Of a stretch of 20,222 bases of DNA, positions 7,588 to 13,594 are shown piece after piece. A program made the translations under genes and the position numbers. A model generated the notes under the pieces. That model was not told the DNA's origin, did no database searches, and saw only the letters and a list, made by a program, of their open reading frames with translations. Position 1 is the stretch's first letter; every line of letters begins with the position of its first letter. Source of the stretch: Bacteroidota bacterium. Its GTDB lineage: Bacteria > Bacteroidota > Bacteroidia > Chitinophagales > Chitinophagaceae. The DNA lies in the NCBI GenBank assembly GCA_023396345.1, contig JAEWWO010000247.1, positions 1 through 20,222 on the forward strand. The letters are read 5' to 3'.

Positions 7588-8892
7588 CTAACTCTTTCTG
7601 AATCCCCATTTAATAATCTCTTTCCATGTAGGCTTTTTGCCATACATTAAAATACCTACTCTGTATATTTTTGCAGCCAACATAGTTGACAGTATAAAGG
7701 TAATTATTAAAACGGCAATACTCAACAACAATTGCCAAACAGGTACGCCTTCCGGTATGCCTTGTGCCACACGCCCCATCATTACAATGGGCGAGGTAAG
7801 CGGAAAAATACTGCCAAATACAGCAATACCACTGTTAGGATCATTAACTGCTTTGGTTAATAAAATAAAGGAAAGTATCAACGGTATGGTAACCGGAAAA
7901 GTAAGTTTTTGCGCATCTTCTTCACTGTCAGAAACGGCACAGCCTACAATGGCATACAGTGAGGCATACAGCAGATATCCGCCAAGGAAATAAATCATAA
8001 ACACTATAATCAGTAGTGCAAAATTCACTTCTTTTAATTGCAGCAATACATTCTGCATACCTGACATTTCAGGAATGCCTTCTGCACCCGCCACACTGTT
8101 CATAATATCTCCACCCATCATCAACGGAGTGGCAATGGCCTGCAAGATTCCGGCAAGTATAATCCAGATGGCAAACTGCAACAATCCTACTGCGCCAATA
8201 CCCAATATTTTTCCCATCATTAGCTGAAAAGGTTTTACACTGCTTACAACCACTTCTGCAATGCGGTTTATTTTTTCTTCCATAACACCACGCATAACAA
8301 TGCTTCCATAAATTATAAGAATAAAGAAAATTAAATAACCACTAATCATTCCCAATGCGTAACTGATACCGGTTCTGACATCTGACTGTTCCACACCCGA
8401 CAAGCTGCTGAACTTTACCTCACGATTGGCTTTTTCTATATCCAATGCTTCCCGCTGAATTTCGCTCATGTTGTTTATACGCAATTCGCGCAAACGGTCA
8501 TTAATGGCTGACTGTATACTTTCTTTTGTCATTAGCCCCACACTCTTTGCCGTTATTAACTGCAAAGGCTCGGAAGCACTTGCAGAAGTATCGTTCGTTA
8601 CCAGAAAACCATCGTACTTTCCCTGTTGCAATTGCTCTGCAAGCTGTGCCTGCGAAAAGCCATTTACAAATAAAAATTCTGCATCTTTATTGGCTGCAAT
8701 TGTATCTTTAAAAACGCCCGTATTGTCAACTACTGCAATCTGCGTTTTACTTCCATCGTATATGATGAAATAAAAGATAGCCACGTATATGGCAAAAATA
8801 AAAACAGGCAAAAGTATGGTAGTAAGCAGAAAAGATTTTTTGCGTACTCTGGTTATAAATTCACGCTGAAATATTAAAAGTATCTTATCCAT
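7588..8892 (-). CDS. ABC-2 type transporter permease, NatB-like
   Basis: This 434-residue membrane protein has one N-terminal transmembrane helix (about 23-44), a large extracytoplasmic domain (about 45-177) and five more helices (about 178-200, 229-255, 290-315, 333-347 and 385-407). The segment VMEEKINRIAEVVVSSVKP at 203-221, ahead of the second core helix, is typical of the NatB/ABC-2 permease family, members of which export sodium or small hydrophobic molecules. The substrate here is not known. It follows the matching ATPase gene by 52 bases on the same strand and surely forms a transporter with it. Translation from the ATG at 8892 gives the expected amphipathic KILLIFQREFITRVRKKSF start. 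Confidence 0.9.
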   Translation of the reverse strand: MDKILLIFQREFITRVRKKSFLLTTILLPVFIFAIYVAIFYFIIYDGSKTQIAVVDNTGVFKDTIAANKDAEFLFVNGFSQAQLAEQLQQGKYDGFLVTNDTSASASEPLQLITAKSVGLMTKESIQSAINDRLRELRINNMSEIQREALDIEKANREVKFSSLSGVEQSDVRTGISYALGMISGYLIFFILIIYGSIVMRGVMEEKINRIAEVVVSSVKPFQLMMGKILGIGAVGLLQFAIWIILAGILQAIATPLMMGGDIMNSVAGAEGIPEMSGMQNVLLQLKEVNFALLIIVFMIYFLGGYLLYASLYAIVGCAVSDSEEDAQKLTFPVTIPLILSFILLTKAVNDPNSGIAVFGSIFPLTSPIVMMGRVAQGIPEGVPVWQLLLSIAVLIITFILSTMLAAKIYRVGILMYGKKPTWKEIIKWGFRKS

Positions 8893-8944
8893 TTGAATAT
8901 ATTTTACAACACATAAACTGATTTATTGTTGCGTAATGATTTGT

Positions 8945-9877
8945 TTAGTTTTCTTTTTCGAAAGCTCTTGACAAGGCTCCTGTGTTTTCTACCAATCTGA
9001 TAAAGATTTCGTTGAGCGATGGCAGCATTTCATTAAAAGTCTCTATCTCTGCACCTTTAGATAATAAATAAGTGAGAATATCATTGCCCGTATGTCTATC
9101 ATCAATTTTAATAATAAACGAACCATCTTCTTTTTTATTAATATTAAATGTAGCGTCTGATAAATCGATACCGGAGTTACGGAGTTTTACGAAATAGTTA
9201 TTTTCCTTAAACTGTTGCTTTACTTCATCTACAGAGCCATCAAGAATTTTTTTACCCAGATTTATCAATACAATTCTGTCGCAAATTTCTTCTACCTGCT
9301 CCATTCTGTGCGTGCTGAAGATAACGGTACTTCCGTTCTTGGCAAGATTATAAATTTCATCTTTGATGAGATTACTGTTTACCGGATCCAATCCGCTGAA
9401 AGGTTCGTCTAAAATAATCAATGAAGGATTGTGCAGTACAGTGCTTATGAACTGTAGCTTCTGGCTCATACCCTTACTCAGGTCTTCTACTTTTTTGTTC
9501 CACCAGCTTTCCATGTTCAGCCTGCCAAACCAATGACGTACACGTTCATTTGCCTTTTGTTTTGACAAGCCTTTTAAACGCGCAAGAAAAACGGCATGTT
9601 CACCTACTTTCATCTTTTTGTACAGTCCTCTCTCTTCGGGCATATAGCCCATTTTTTCCATATCCTTTTCACTATCGAGATGAGAACCTTCGAAAAAGAT
9701 TTCTCCTTCGTCGGGATAAGTGATTCCGTTAATCATGCGTATCAACGTAGTTTTGCCTGCACCGTTGGGTCCGAGCAAACCGAATATTTGTCCGCGTTCC
9801 AAAGTAAAACTTATATCATCTACCGCTTTGTGACCCGAAAAATATTTCCTGATATTTTTTACTTCTAATAAAGACAT
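8945..9877 (-). CDS. ABC transporter ATP-binding protein, NatA-like with C-terminal DUF4162-type domain
   Basis: This 310-residue ATPase partners the ABC-2 permease encoded next. Walker A GPNGAGKT lies at 36-43, the segment GYMPEERGLYKKM (about 77-89) takes the Q-loop place with Pro-Glu instead of Gln as is common in this group, the signature LSKGMSQK lies at 133-140, Walker B LIILDEP at 153-159 and the switch His at about 190 (FSTHRMEQVEE). After about residue 225 a small regulatory domain follows, like the DUF4162 tail of this subfamily. It is the first gene of the natA-natB-fbp-fetA-fetB run and has a good promoter only about 18 bases upstream. DegP upstream is separated from it by a terminator. 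Confidence 0.92.
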   Translation of the reverse strand: MSLLEVKNIRKYFSGHKAVDDISFTLERGQIFGLLGPNGAGKTTLIRMINGITYPDEGEIFFEGSHLDSEKDMEKMGYMPEERGLYKKMKVGEHAVFLARLKGLSKQKANERVRHWFGRLNMESWWNKKVEDLSKGMSQKLQFISTVLHNPSLIILDEPFSGLDPVNSNLIKDEIYNLAKNGSTVIFSTHRMEQVEEICDRIVLINLGKKILDGSVDEVKQQFKENNYFVKLRNSGIDLSDATFNINKKEDGSFIIKIDDRHTGNDILTYLLSKGAEIETFNEMLPSLNEIFIRLVENTGALSRAFEKEN

Positions 9878-9894
9878 TGAAAATAATTATAGCT

Positions 9895-9924
9895 CAAATA
9901 TAGAAAACAATTAACAATGAACAA
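9895..9924 (-). promoter_or_regulatory. Promoter of the ABC/fbp operon
   Basis: The minus strand has TATATTTG (9895-9902), a perfect TAnnTTTG box, and TTG (9922-9924) exactly 19 bases upstream, the preferred spacing for Bacteroidota housekeeping promoters. The -33 TTG lies inside the second copy of a 14-bp tandem repeat. Transcription would start roughly 10 bases ahead of the ATPase start codon. Confidence 0.65.
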
Positions 9925-9947
9925 TTAACAATGAACAATTAACAATG
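9906..9947. repeat. Tandem repeat, 3 perfect copies of a 14-bp unit
   Basis: The unit AACAATTAACAATG is repeated without error at 9906-9919, 9920-9933 and 9934-9947, then decays into similar AT-rich sequence to about 9975. It overlaps the -33 region of the ABC/fbp operon promoter. Confidence 0.9.
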
Positions 9948-10001
9948 AATAATGATGAATGGTTAATGATTGTTGGTATCAATAAGATTTATTTTTTTAC
10001 A

Positions 10002-10050
10002 ATCGCCGGAGGCGATAGAATATATGTGCGAGGCGAGGACGCCTCGCACA
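10002..10050. repeat. GC-rich double palindrome in an AT-rich spacer (REP-like)
   Basis: Two adjacent hairpins stand out. ATCGCC/GGCGAT (10002-10016) has a 6-bp stem and a 3-base loop. TGTGCGAGGCG/CGCCTCGCACA (10025-10050) has a perfect 11-bp stem and a 4-base loop. Neither is followed by a T-run on either strand, so a terminator role is unlikely. The composition differs sharply from the flanking sequence, as in REP-type dispersed intergenic elements. The element lies between the degP terminator and the natA promoter; the rest of the 278-base spacer holds no gene. Confidence 0.6.
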
Positions 10051-10096
10051 ACAGAACCTCACATAATCTCCAGAATAATTAAAGATTTTTTCCTAT

Positions 10097-10124
10097 AAAA
10101 AAACCGCCCTCAAAAGAGGGCGGT
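10097..10124 (-). terminator. Intrinsic terminator of the DegP/HtrA gene
   Basis: ACCGCCCTC (10103-10111) and GAGGGCGGT (10116-10124) form a perfect 9-bp GC-rich stem with a 4-base loop. On the minus strand it is followed by a T7 run (complement of 10097-10103). It lies about 30 bases after the protease stop codon. Confidence 0.92.
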
Positions 10125-10155
10125 CGGTAACAACCTATACACTAATCACAAAAAC

Positions 10156-11706
10156 TTATTCTTTATCTGTTCCAGTTAAATCTACTCTGTACTGATAAGT
10201 ATATCCATCACCATCAGGATAAACACCTCTCAATAAAACAACTCCGTTTCTCTTTCCTGCTTCTGCAATTACATTATTCAAATCCTGCTGTGTTTTTATT
10301 GCCTGATTATTGGCATTGGTAATAATAAATCCATTAGCAATACCCGCTCTTCTCAACACGCCATCTTTTAAATTTGTCACCTGCAAACCACTGCTTACAC
10401 CTGCGCTACGGGCAGTTGAACCATCAACGGGTTTTAAGGTAGCACCCAGTGAAGCGGCACCTGTAGTGGCAACCTCATCACCTACCTGACCTAACTCTCT
10501 TCTTAATGTAGCAGTTGTGTTGTAAGTTTTATTATCTCTTACATATTCCAAAGCAATTTTATCGCCGGGCTTTTTACTTCCGATGGCTGATGAAAGTTCA
10601 GCACTGCTGATAACTCTTCTTCCGTCTACTTTAGTAATAACATCTCCGCTTTTTAATCCGGCTGCTTCGGCAGCACCGCCAACACCACTTACATACAAAC
10701 CTGTATTCAGGTTATCAATTTTTAATTCTTTCTTTTGTGCTTCACTAAAGCTTCCTATATCGCCGTAAGAAATTCCTAAATACCCTCTTTGTACAATGCC
10801 GTATTTAATCATGTCATCCACAGCTTTCTTTACCAGATTTACCGGAATGGCGTAAGAATATCCTGCATAGCTACCTGTTGGAGAAGCCAAAGCAGAGTTT
10901 ACACCAATCATCTGACCGTTGGTATTTACCAAAGGACCTCCACTGTTACCGCTATTTACAGCAGCATCTGTCTGAATAAAAGATTCGATAGCGGCAGTAT
11001 TGCCCTGCATATTTCTTCTGTTTATATTAATACTTCTTCCCGAAGCACTTACAATTCCTGCGGTAACGGTTACATCAAGACCCAACGGATAACCGATTGC
11101 CAATACCCACTGACCTAATTTTACATTATCGCTATTGCCCATTACCAGATAAGGAAAATTATTTCCTTCAATTTTTAATACTGCTAAGTCTGTACTTGGA
11201 TCGGTACCTACAACTTTTGCAGTGTATGTTTTCTTATCGGCAGTAGTAACGGTTACATTATCTGCGCCCTGCACTACGTGATTGTTGGTAACAATATATC
11301 CGTCTTTAGAGATGAAGGCTCCGCTACCACTCGCTCTTTGCTCGGGCTGTATCATTCTGCCGCCACCGGGATTACCGAATATACCTCCAAACGGACCAAA
11401 GAAATCATCGAAAGGACTGGAATATCCTTCCTCTCCTCTTTCTATCTCCTTAGCTTTTGTCAATGTTTTGATATGAACTGTTGCCGGAGTGGCTGCCTGC
11501 GCTGCTGCGGTAAAATCCATATCGCCGGGAGCTGCATATCCTGCATTGGACGAATCAAAAAAACTTGCATAATTAATCGGAAGCGTTCCGTTGCTTGATT
11601 CAAACAATGGACCTTTGCTGTCCTCATACTTAGAATAGCCCCAGATACTTGCTACAGAAGTAACAGCTACCAAAGCTATAATTCCTAAAACATTTTTTAT
11701 TTTCAT
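10156..11706 (-). CDS. degP: Periplasmic serine protease, HtrA/DegP (Do) family
   Basis: This 516-residue envelope quality-control protease has an N-terminal hydrophobic segment (about 5-22) acting as a signal or anchor. The trypsin-like domain carries the full triad: His143 in TNNHVVQG, Asp173 in DPSTDLAVL and Ser255 in NSGNSGGP. The loop at about 96-116 is rich in Phe and Gly (SSPFDDFFGPFGGIFGNPGGG region), comparable to the regulatory LA loop of DegP. PDZ1 spans about 306-400 (begins RGYLGISYG) and a more divergent PDZ2 about 418-510. It is flanked by terminators on both sides, so it appears to be transcribed alone. AAGGA lies about six bases before the ATG. A TTACTTTG at about 11754-11761 on the minus strand is a one-mismatch candidate -7 box with no clear -33 partner. 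Confidence 0.95.
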   Translation of the reverse strand: MKIKNVLGIIALVAVTSVASIWGYSKYEDSKGPLFESSNGTLPINYASFFDSSNAGYAAPGDMDFTAAAQAATPATVHIKTLTKAKEIERGEEGYSSPFDDFFGPFGGIFGNPGGGRMIQPEQRASGSGAFISKDGYIVTNNHVVQGADNVTVTTADKKTYTAKVVGTDPSTDLAVLKIEGNNFPYLVMGNSDNVKLGQWVLAIGYPLGLDVTVTAGIVSASGRSININRRNMQGNTAAIESFIQTDAAVNSGNSGGPLVNTNGQMIGVNSALASPTGSYAGYSYAIPVNLVKKAVDDMIKYGIVQRGYLGISYGDIGSFSEAQKKELKIDNLNTGLYVSGVGGAAEAAGLKSGDVITKVDGRRVISSAELSSAIGSKKPGDKIALEYVRDNKTYNTTATLRRELGQVGDEVATTGAASLGATLKPVDGSTARSAGVSSGLQVTNLKDGVLRRAGIANGFIITNANNQAIKTQQDLNNVIAEAGKRNGVVLLRGVYPDGDGYTYQYRVDLTGTDKE

Positions 11707-11840
11707 ATACTTTCCTTTTTTAAAATTTTCTTTTTCTGAGTTTCTATTGACAACAAAGTAAAACAGAAATTTAATATCTATTGATAGAATTATTCTTAAT
11801 TAACAAAAGATTCACGAAGAGCTTCGTAGATGGTTTTAAA

Positions 11841-11870
11841 TTTAAAGTCACCTTACGGGGTGACTTTAAA
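11841..11870 (-). terminator. Hairpin after the GlsB-like gene, probable terminator
   Basis: TTTAAAGTCACC (11841-11852) pairs perfectly over 12 bp with GGTGACTTTAAA (11859-11870), loop of 6. The T-tract on the minus side is interrupted (TTTAAAACC), and a T5 run is present on the plus side. It lies 24 bases past the stop codon. A smaller inverted repeat ACGAAG-AG-CTTCGT lies at 11814-11827, between this hairpin and the degP gene. Confidence 0.7.
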
Positions 11871-11893
11871 AATTTTTAATCGATATGATTTGA

Positions 11894-12151
11894 TTATGCT
11901 CTTCTTTTTGTAATCATGCTATATAACCACAATAAAAGAATTGCACCTAAGATAGCTAATAAGAAACTTCTGAAGTTAAAACCGTCAGTTGTTCCCCAAC
12001 CTAACATAGTACCTATCCATCCACCAACGAATGCACCTAAGATACCGATAATGATAGAAGCTATCCAACCACCCGGATCTGCTCCCGGACGAATTGCTTT
12101 GGCTATAGCACCTGCTATCAACCCAAATAAAATCCATGATAAAATTCCCAT
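11894..12151 (-). CDS. GlsB/YeaQ/YmgE-family small membrane protein
   Basis: This 85-residue protein belongs to the so-called transglycosylase-associated family, despite the name not an enzyme. It has three hydrophobic helices (about 3-22, 28-51 and 60-79) and the typical Gly-rich turns GLIAGAIAKAIRPGADPGG and IGILGAFVGGWIG, ending in a basic tail (TKRRA). Relatives are stress-inducible inner-membrane proteins of unknown mechanism. It ends in a hairpin and is followed on the same strand by the degP-type protease gene, so both may respond to envelope stress, but they look like separate transcripts. No convincing promoter box was found in the 228 bases upstream, which it shares divergently with the plus-strand pair. 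Confidence 0.9.
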   Translation of the reverse strand: MGILSWILFGLIAGAIAKAIRPGADPGGWIASIIIGILGAFVGGWIGTMLGWGTTDGFNFRSFLLAILGAILLLWLYSMITKRRA

Positions 12152-12379
12152 AGTTTTTGTTGTTTTTTAATTAAGAAATTAAGTGTTTTAAATATTTATA
12201 TAAGAAGTAAGACAAAAGTTGCGCCAAACTTTTAAAATGCTATAATTAATTTCTTTTTTAGAAAATTTTAAGAATTGAAAACAAACATACTCCGCACGCA
12301 TTTGGCAAAGTATTTGTTTTACTATTGAATGTATATCTACACAGAAACACATATAACTTCACTATAAAAATATTTGACT

Positions 12380-12706
12380 ATGGAACCAATGGCAACACTA
12401 TCTCAGGTGATGGAAAAATTAAAAAACAAAGGAATCACCAATGAGATAAAATTAAACGACTACAACGAAATAGTAGACAGCAACGATAATAAAATTCAGG
12501 CAGAAAATCTTACGATAATAAAGACATACAGATTTGAAGGAGATTCTAATCCGGCTGATAATACTGCTTTGTATCTGACAAAAGATAAGGATGAAAATCT
12601 AGCCTATATAATAGATAGCTACGGAGCTTATTCAGATCACTTAGGTCCTAAGTTTGATGAATTTCTGAAATCAATAAAAGTTGATGAAACTGAATACGAT
12701 TTATAA
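12380..12706 (+). CDS. Small conserved Bacteroidota protein, often mislabelled PRPP synthetase
   Basis: This 108-residue soluble protein starts at ATG 12380; an in-frame TTG two codons earlier is less likely. The shape LSQVMEKLKNKGIT...YRFEGDSNPADNTALY...IIDSYGAYSDHL matches a short family widespread in Bacteroidota, with an N-terminal helix (8-18), the motif YRFEGDSNPAD at 50-60 and DSYGAYSDHL at 79-88. Members are often annotated as phosphoribosylpyrophosphate synthetase, but the protein is far too short and lacks the PRPP loop and ribose-phosphate binding motifs, so that label should not be carried over. Function is unknown. It precedes the 129-aa gene by 30 bases on the same strand and the two probably form an operon. 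Recognition of the family is from memory. Confidence 0.75.
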   Translation: MEPMATLSQVMEKLKNKGITNEIKLNDYNEIVDSNDNKIQAENLTIIKTYRFEGDSNPADNTALYLTKDKDENLAYIIDSYGAYSDHLGPKFDEFLKSIKVDETEYDL

Positions 12707-12736
12707 TTTACAACAAATACTAAAAATATATCTACC

Positions 12737-13126
12737 ATGGAAATCACATACAAATACTCATATGATTACATCCCTTCAGCAATCGTTGACGGAGAAGATA
12801 ATTATAATGATGAAAGAAAAATGAGAATAGAAGAATCTATTGACAATGTATTGCAGCCTTTAGAAGAACTAATGCAGCAAAACAACATCACTTACACTAA
12901 AGAAGGTCGTAAAGGAGAAGGTTCTGTTACTTTTACAAACCTTTCAGCTGAAATGCCTGTTTACAAAGAAATAGATGAGGCATTGGGCGAACTGGGACTT
13001 GAGCCTACGGTAACAGACCAGATAAAAGAAGAAGAAGATATGCATCTGCAAACGCCTGAAACGCATACGATGATTCAGGATAATGCCGCTGAAGATGCAA
13101 ATACTGCTGAAGCGGTAGCGGTATAA
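12737..13126 (+). CDS. Hypothetical acidic small protein
   Basis: This 129-residue soluble protein is not one I recognise. No signal peptide or membrane segment is visible. Residues 1-90 look like a folded alpha/beta domain, with amphipathic helix around RKMRIEESIDNVLQPLEELMQ (27-47) and a strand-like GSVTFTNLSA. The last 35 residues are very acidic and Ala-rich (for example IKEEEDMH and EDANTAEAVAV) and are probably disordered. It follows the 108-aa gene by 30 bases and is likely cotranscribed with it. A shared hairpin terminator begins 25 bases after its stop codon. Confidence 0.75.
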   Translation: MEITYKYSYDYIPSAIVDGEDNYNDERKMRIEESIDNVLQPLEELMQQNNITYTKEGRKGEGSVTFTNLSAEMPVYKEIDEALGELGLEPTVTDQIKEEEDMHLQTPETHTMIQDNAAEDANTAEAVAV

Positions 13127-13151
13127 AACAAGTCTGTGTATAAAATATACT

Positions 13152-13184
13152 TAACAAAACCCTCTATTCATGAGGGTTTTGTTA
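13152..13184. terminator. Bidirectional terminator between converging genes
   Basis: A 13-bp stem, TAACAAAACCCTC (13152-13164) with GAGGGTTTTGTTA (13172-13184), has a 7-base loop and A/T-rich flanks that give U-rich 3' arms on both strands. It serves the plus-strand pair. Its right arm also contains the stop codon (13182-13184) of the minus-strand 78-aa gene. Confidence 0.85.
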
Positions 13185-13418
13185 TATAGAAGATTTGTTA
13201 TAAACAAATTTTATAGCAGCTTCACCTTTAAACTCATCAAAACCATTAAAGAAAAAACCTGCCAGTTCTGCTTTAGATTTTATTTCTTCGATATCTTCAT
13301 TGGAAACACTTGCTACAGGAAGGAAAAAAACATAATCAAAATCAGTATCCGTAAGCAAGCCGAGCTTTTCTGCACTTTGCATCACACTCTCATCCATTGG
13401 TTCTTTATTTTTATCCAT
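13182..13418 (-). CDS. Hypothetical small soluble protein (78 aa)
   Basis: I do not recognise this protein. I start it at ATG 13418 (MDKNKEPMDESV); an upstream in-frame ATG at 13454 would add an unlikely hydrophobic and Asn/Lys-rich 12-residue leader. The product is acidic, with no signal peptide and a hydrophobic strand FDYVFFLPVASV (27-38), followed by a charged helix NEDIEEIKSKAELAG and a C-terminal strand AAIKFVY. The reading frame has good codon structure and the stop lies within the stem of the convergent terminator, which supports it being a real gene. The upstream region is AT-rich with no clear promoter. It could be cotranscribed by read-through from the glucan synthase gene, but a strong terminator lies between them. 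Confidence 0.6.
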   Translation of the reverse strand: MDKNKEPMDESVMQSAEKLGLLTDTDFDYVFFLPVASVSNEDIEEIKSKAELAGFFFNGFDEFKGEAAIKFVYNKSSI

Positions 13419-13540
13419 AGAAATATTTTTATTTAAAAATAAGATAATTATCAACTCTGCTGATAAATAAAATTTAATTAATGATAATTTAATAATTACT
13501 GATGTAGATTATTTCAAATAAACACTTTACCGACGATAAA

Positions 13541-13578
13541 AAAAAACACCTGACATTTTTATAAGTCAGGTGTTTTTT
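13541..13578 (-). terminator. Intrinsic terminator of the cyclic glucan synthase-like gene
   Basis: AAAAAACACCTGAC (13541-13554) and GTCAGGTGTTTTTT (13565-13578) pair over 14 bp with a 10-base loop, leaving a T-rich 3' arm on the minus strand. It lies 16 bases beyond the stop codon of the large gene. The remaining stretch 13455-13540 is AT-rich and holds nothing else I can name. Confidence 0.9.
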
Positions 13579-13594
13579 ACAGCGTAAATATTCA

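Noticed and set aside
9906..9975. Short repeats as a CRISPR array
   Set aside because: Units are only 14 bp and directly adjacent with no unique spacers, and no cas genes are present.
10025..10050. 11-bp GC-rich hairpin as a terminator
   Set aside because: No T-run follows on either strand, and the degP transcript already has a strong terminator at 10097-10124.
12152..12379. Promoter boxes in the divergent spacer between the GlsB-like gene and the plus-strand pair
   Set aside because: Several TTTG-containing stretches occur (for example 12301-12304 with TACTATTG at 12320-12327), but none combines a perfect -7 box with proper spacing, so no promoter is claimed.
12380..12706. Phosphoribosylpyrophosphate synthetase
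   Set aside because: The product is 108 residues and lacks the PRPP-binding and catalytic loop motifs of the roughly 310-residue enzyme; the label is a propagated misannotation of this small family.
13182..13454. Longer 90-aa form of the small minus-strand gene starting at 13454
   Set aside because: The extra 12 residues come from AT-rich upstream sequence and resemble neither a proper signal peptide nor the soluble, charged body of the protein; ATG 13418 is more plausible.
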